14,951 nt of DNA. Source: Gaiellasilicea sp035645095. GTDB lineage: Bacteria; Actinomycetota; Thermoleophilia; Gaiellales; Gaiellaceae. Shown here in pieces: positions 14,376-14,951 of the stretch. The stretch lies in NCBI GenBank assembly GCA_035645095.1, contig DASQNG010000150.1, positions 1-14,951 of the forward strand, written 5' to 3'. Numbering within the stretch: position 1 is the first letter of the stretch; each line of letters begins with the position of its first letter. Both the position numbers and the translations under genes were made by a program. The notes beneath the pieces are model-generated. The model saw only the letters and a list, made by a program, of their open reading frames with translations, ran no database searches and was not told the DNA's origin.

Positions 14376-14401
14376 GAGCGCCGGCCCAAAGACCGGCGCT
14401 C
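14376..14401 (-). terminator. Hairpin terminator downstream of the glycoside-hydrolase-like gene
   Basis: GAGCGCCGG (14376-14384) and CCGGCGCTC (14393-14401) form a perfect 9-bp GC-rich stem with an 8-nt loop, 23 nt past the minus-strand stop at 14425. Only a short TTT follows on that strand, so it is not a classic U-tract terminator. GC hairpins without U-tracts are common in actinobacteria. It also separates this gene from the DUF72 promoter. Confidence 0.5.
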
Positions 14402-14424
14402 GGAGTTCGCGGGTGGGGGTGCGT

Positions 14425-14951
14425 CTACGTCGCGTTCAGCGTGAGCACGCGGCGCAGGATCACGCCGCCGCCGCTGTAAACGTTCGCCTCGACGTGGACG
14501 GCGTACGTCCGGCCCTTGACCGGCCGAAAGCCGTCGAGGACGATGCGCGCGTTGGCGTCGGTGCCGAACGGCGCACTCGGCTGGCCGCTGTGGACGAACG
14601 CACCGCGCCAGAAGACCTTGTAGTTGAACCCGACCTGCTCCCCGGCGGCAGTCCCGGCCCCGTACTCCCGTAGCGGAACGACCACGGCAGGGTTCGCGAC
14701 GCCACCGCGCACGTTGACGACCGCGTTCCGGGCGTTCAGCCCCGCCGCCAGCGAGCGGAAGCGGGCGAGCGCCGGCTTCGCGCCGCCGCTGCGATTCAGG
14801 AGGCCGCTCTGCCAGAGGCTCGTCGAGTGGTCGCGGAAGACGAACCAGACGAACATGTCGATGCGCGGTCGGTTCTTCGCGATCGTCATCGCCTGAGCGG
14901 CATACGCGGCCTGCTGCGCCCGTGAGACGCCCTTCCGCTCGCCGTCCTCCT
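14425..14951 (-). CDS. C-terminal part of a glycoside-hydrolase-like protein (partial)
   Basis: The frame is open from the window edge to a stop at 14425 and encodes 174 residues; an internal ATG at 14889 is unlikely to be the start, since the frame stays open upstream with similar composition. The first ~75 residues (QQAAYAAQAM, RIDMFVWFVFRDHST, WQSGLLNRSGGAKPALARF) resemble the last strand and helix of a TIM-barrel glycoside hydrolase of the cellulase / GH39-like kind. The remaining ~95 residues are beta-rich (VNVRGGVANPAVVVPL, VGFNYKVFWRGAFVHSG, YAVHVEANVYSGGGVILRRVLTLNAT), suggesting an Ig-like or carbohydrate-binding module. The exact family and substrate cannot be told from this fragment. 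Confidence 0.6.
   Translation of the reverse strand, partial: EDGERKGVSRAQQAAYAAQAMTIAKNRPRIDMFVWFVFRDHSTSLWQSGLLNRSGGAKPALARFRSLAAGLNARNAVVNVRGGVANPAVVVPLREYGAGTAAGEQVGFNYKVFWRGAFVHSGQPSAPFGTDANARIVLDGFRPVKGRTYAVHVEANVYSGGGVILRRVLTLNAT

Noticed and set aside
11003..14951. Defence system, mobile element or CRISPR in the accessory half
   Set aside because: No transposase, integrase, nuclease-helicase pair, toxin-antitoxin pair or regularly spaced repeats were found on either strand.

Overview
This is a GC-rich (roughly 70% by eye) chromosomal segment, dense in genes. It most likely comes from an actinobacterium of the class Thermoleophilia (Gaiellales/Solirubrobacterales type). That placement is inferred from the gene order DUF697 - rne/rng - rplU - rpmA - obgE - nadD - rsfS, from GTG/TTG start codons, and from several promoters whose -10 box sits 6-7 nt before a start codon (leaderless style). 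No marker gene fixes the taxon.

Left half (1-7467, all + strand) is a conserved housekeeping block. It holds the last codons of an unidentified upstream gene (possibly RodA/FtsW-like), a DUF697 protein, a 64-residue orphan and a 999-residue RNase E/G. The RNase has a catalytic core, a TRAM-like domain and long disordered arms carrying three copies of an RGG/lysine motif. Next come rplU (bL21 with an unusual 93-residue C-terminal extension), rpmA (bL27), obgE, nadD, rsfS and tRNA-Ala(GGC). These genes serve RNA decay, assembly of the large ribosomal subunit, NAD synthesis and ribosome silencing.

Right half (7468-14951) is accessory and of mixed orientation. On the minus strand a DUF2934 mini-protein gene precedes a fused NhaA antiporter-DsbA thioredoxin gene. 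On the plus strand are an exported CapA-like protein, a heavily broken GAF-histidine kinase pseudogene (about 1.2 kb, at least eight frame changes and one nonsense codon) and a CurA-like NADP-dependent oxidoreductase. That oxidoreductase ends tail-to-tail, with interleaved stop codons, against a minus-strand DUF72 gene. A final minus-strand gene runs off the window end; it looks like the C-terminus of a secreted glycoside-hydrolase-like protein.

I see no CRISPR array, transposon, phage gene or recognisable defence system. The most interesting points are: the missing standard start codon of rsfS, the modular additions to RNase E and bL21, the possible hairpin-bridged ribosome binding site before the DUF2934 gene, the inverted repeat abutting the nhaA-dsbA start, and the localised wreckage of the sensor kinase.
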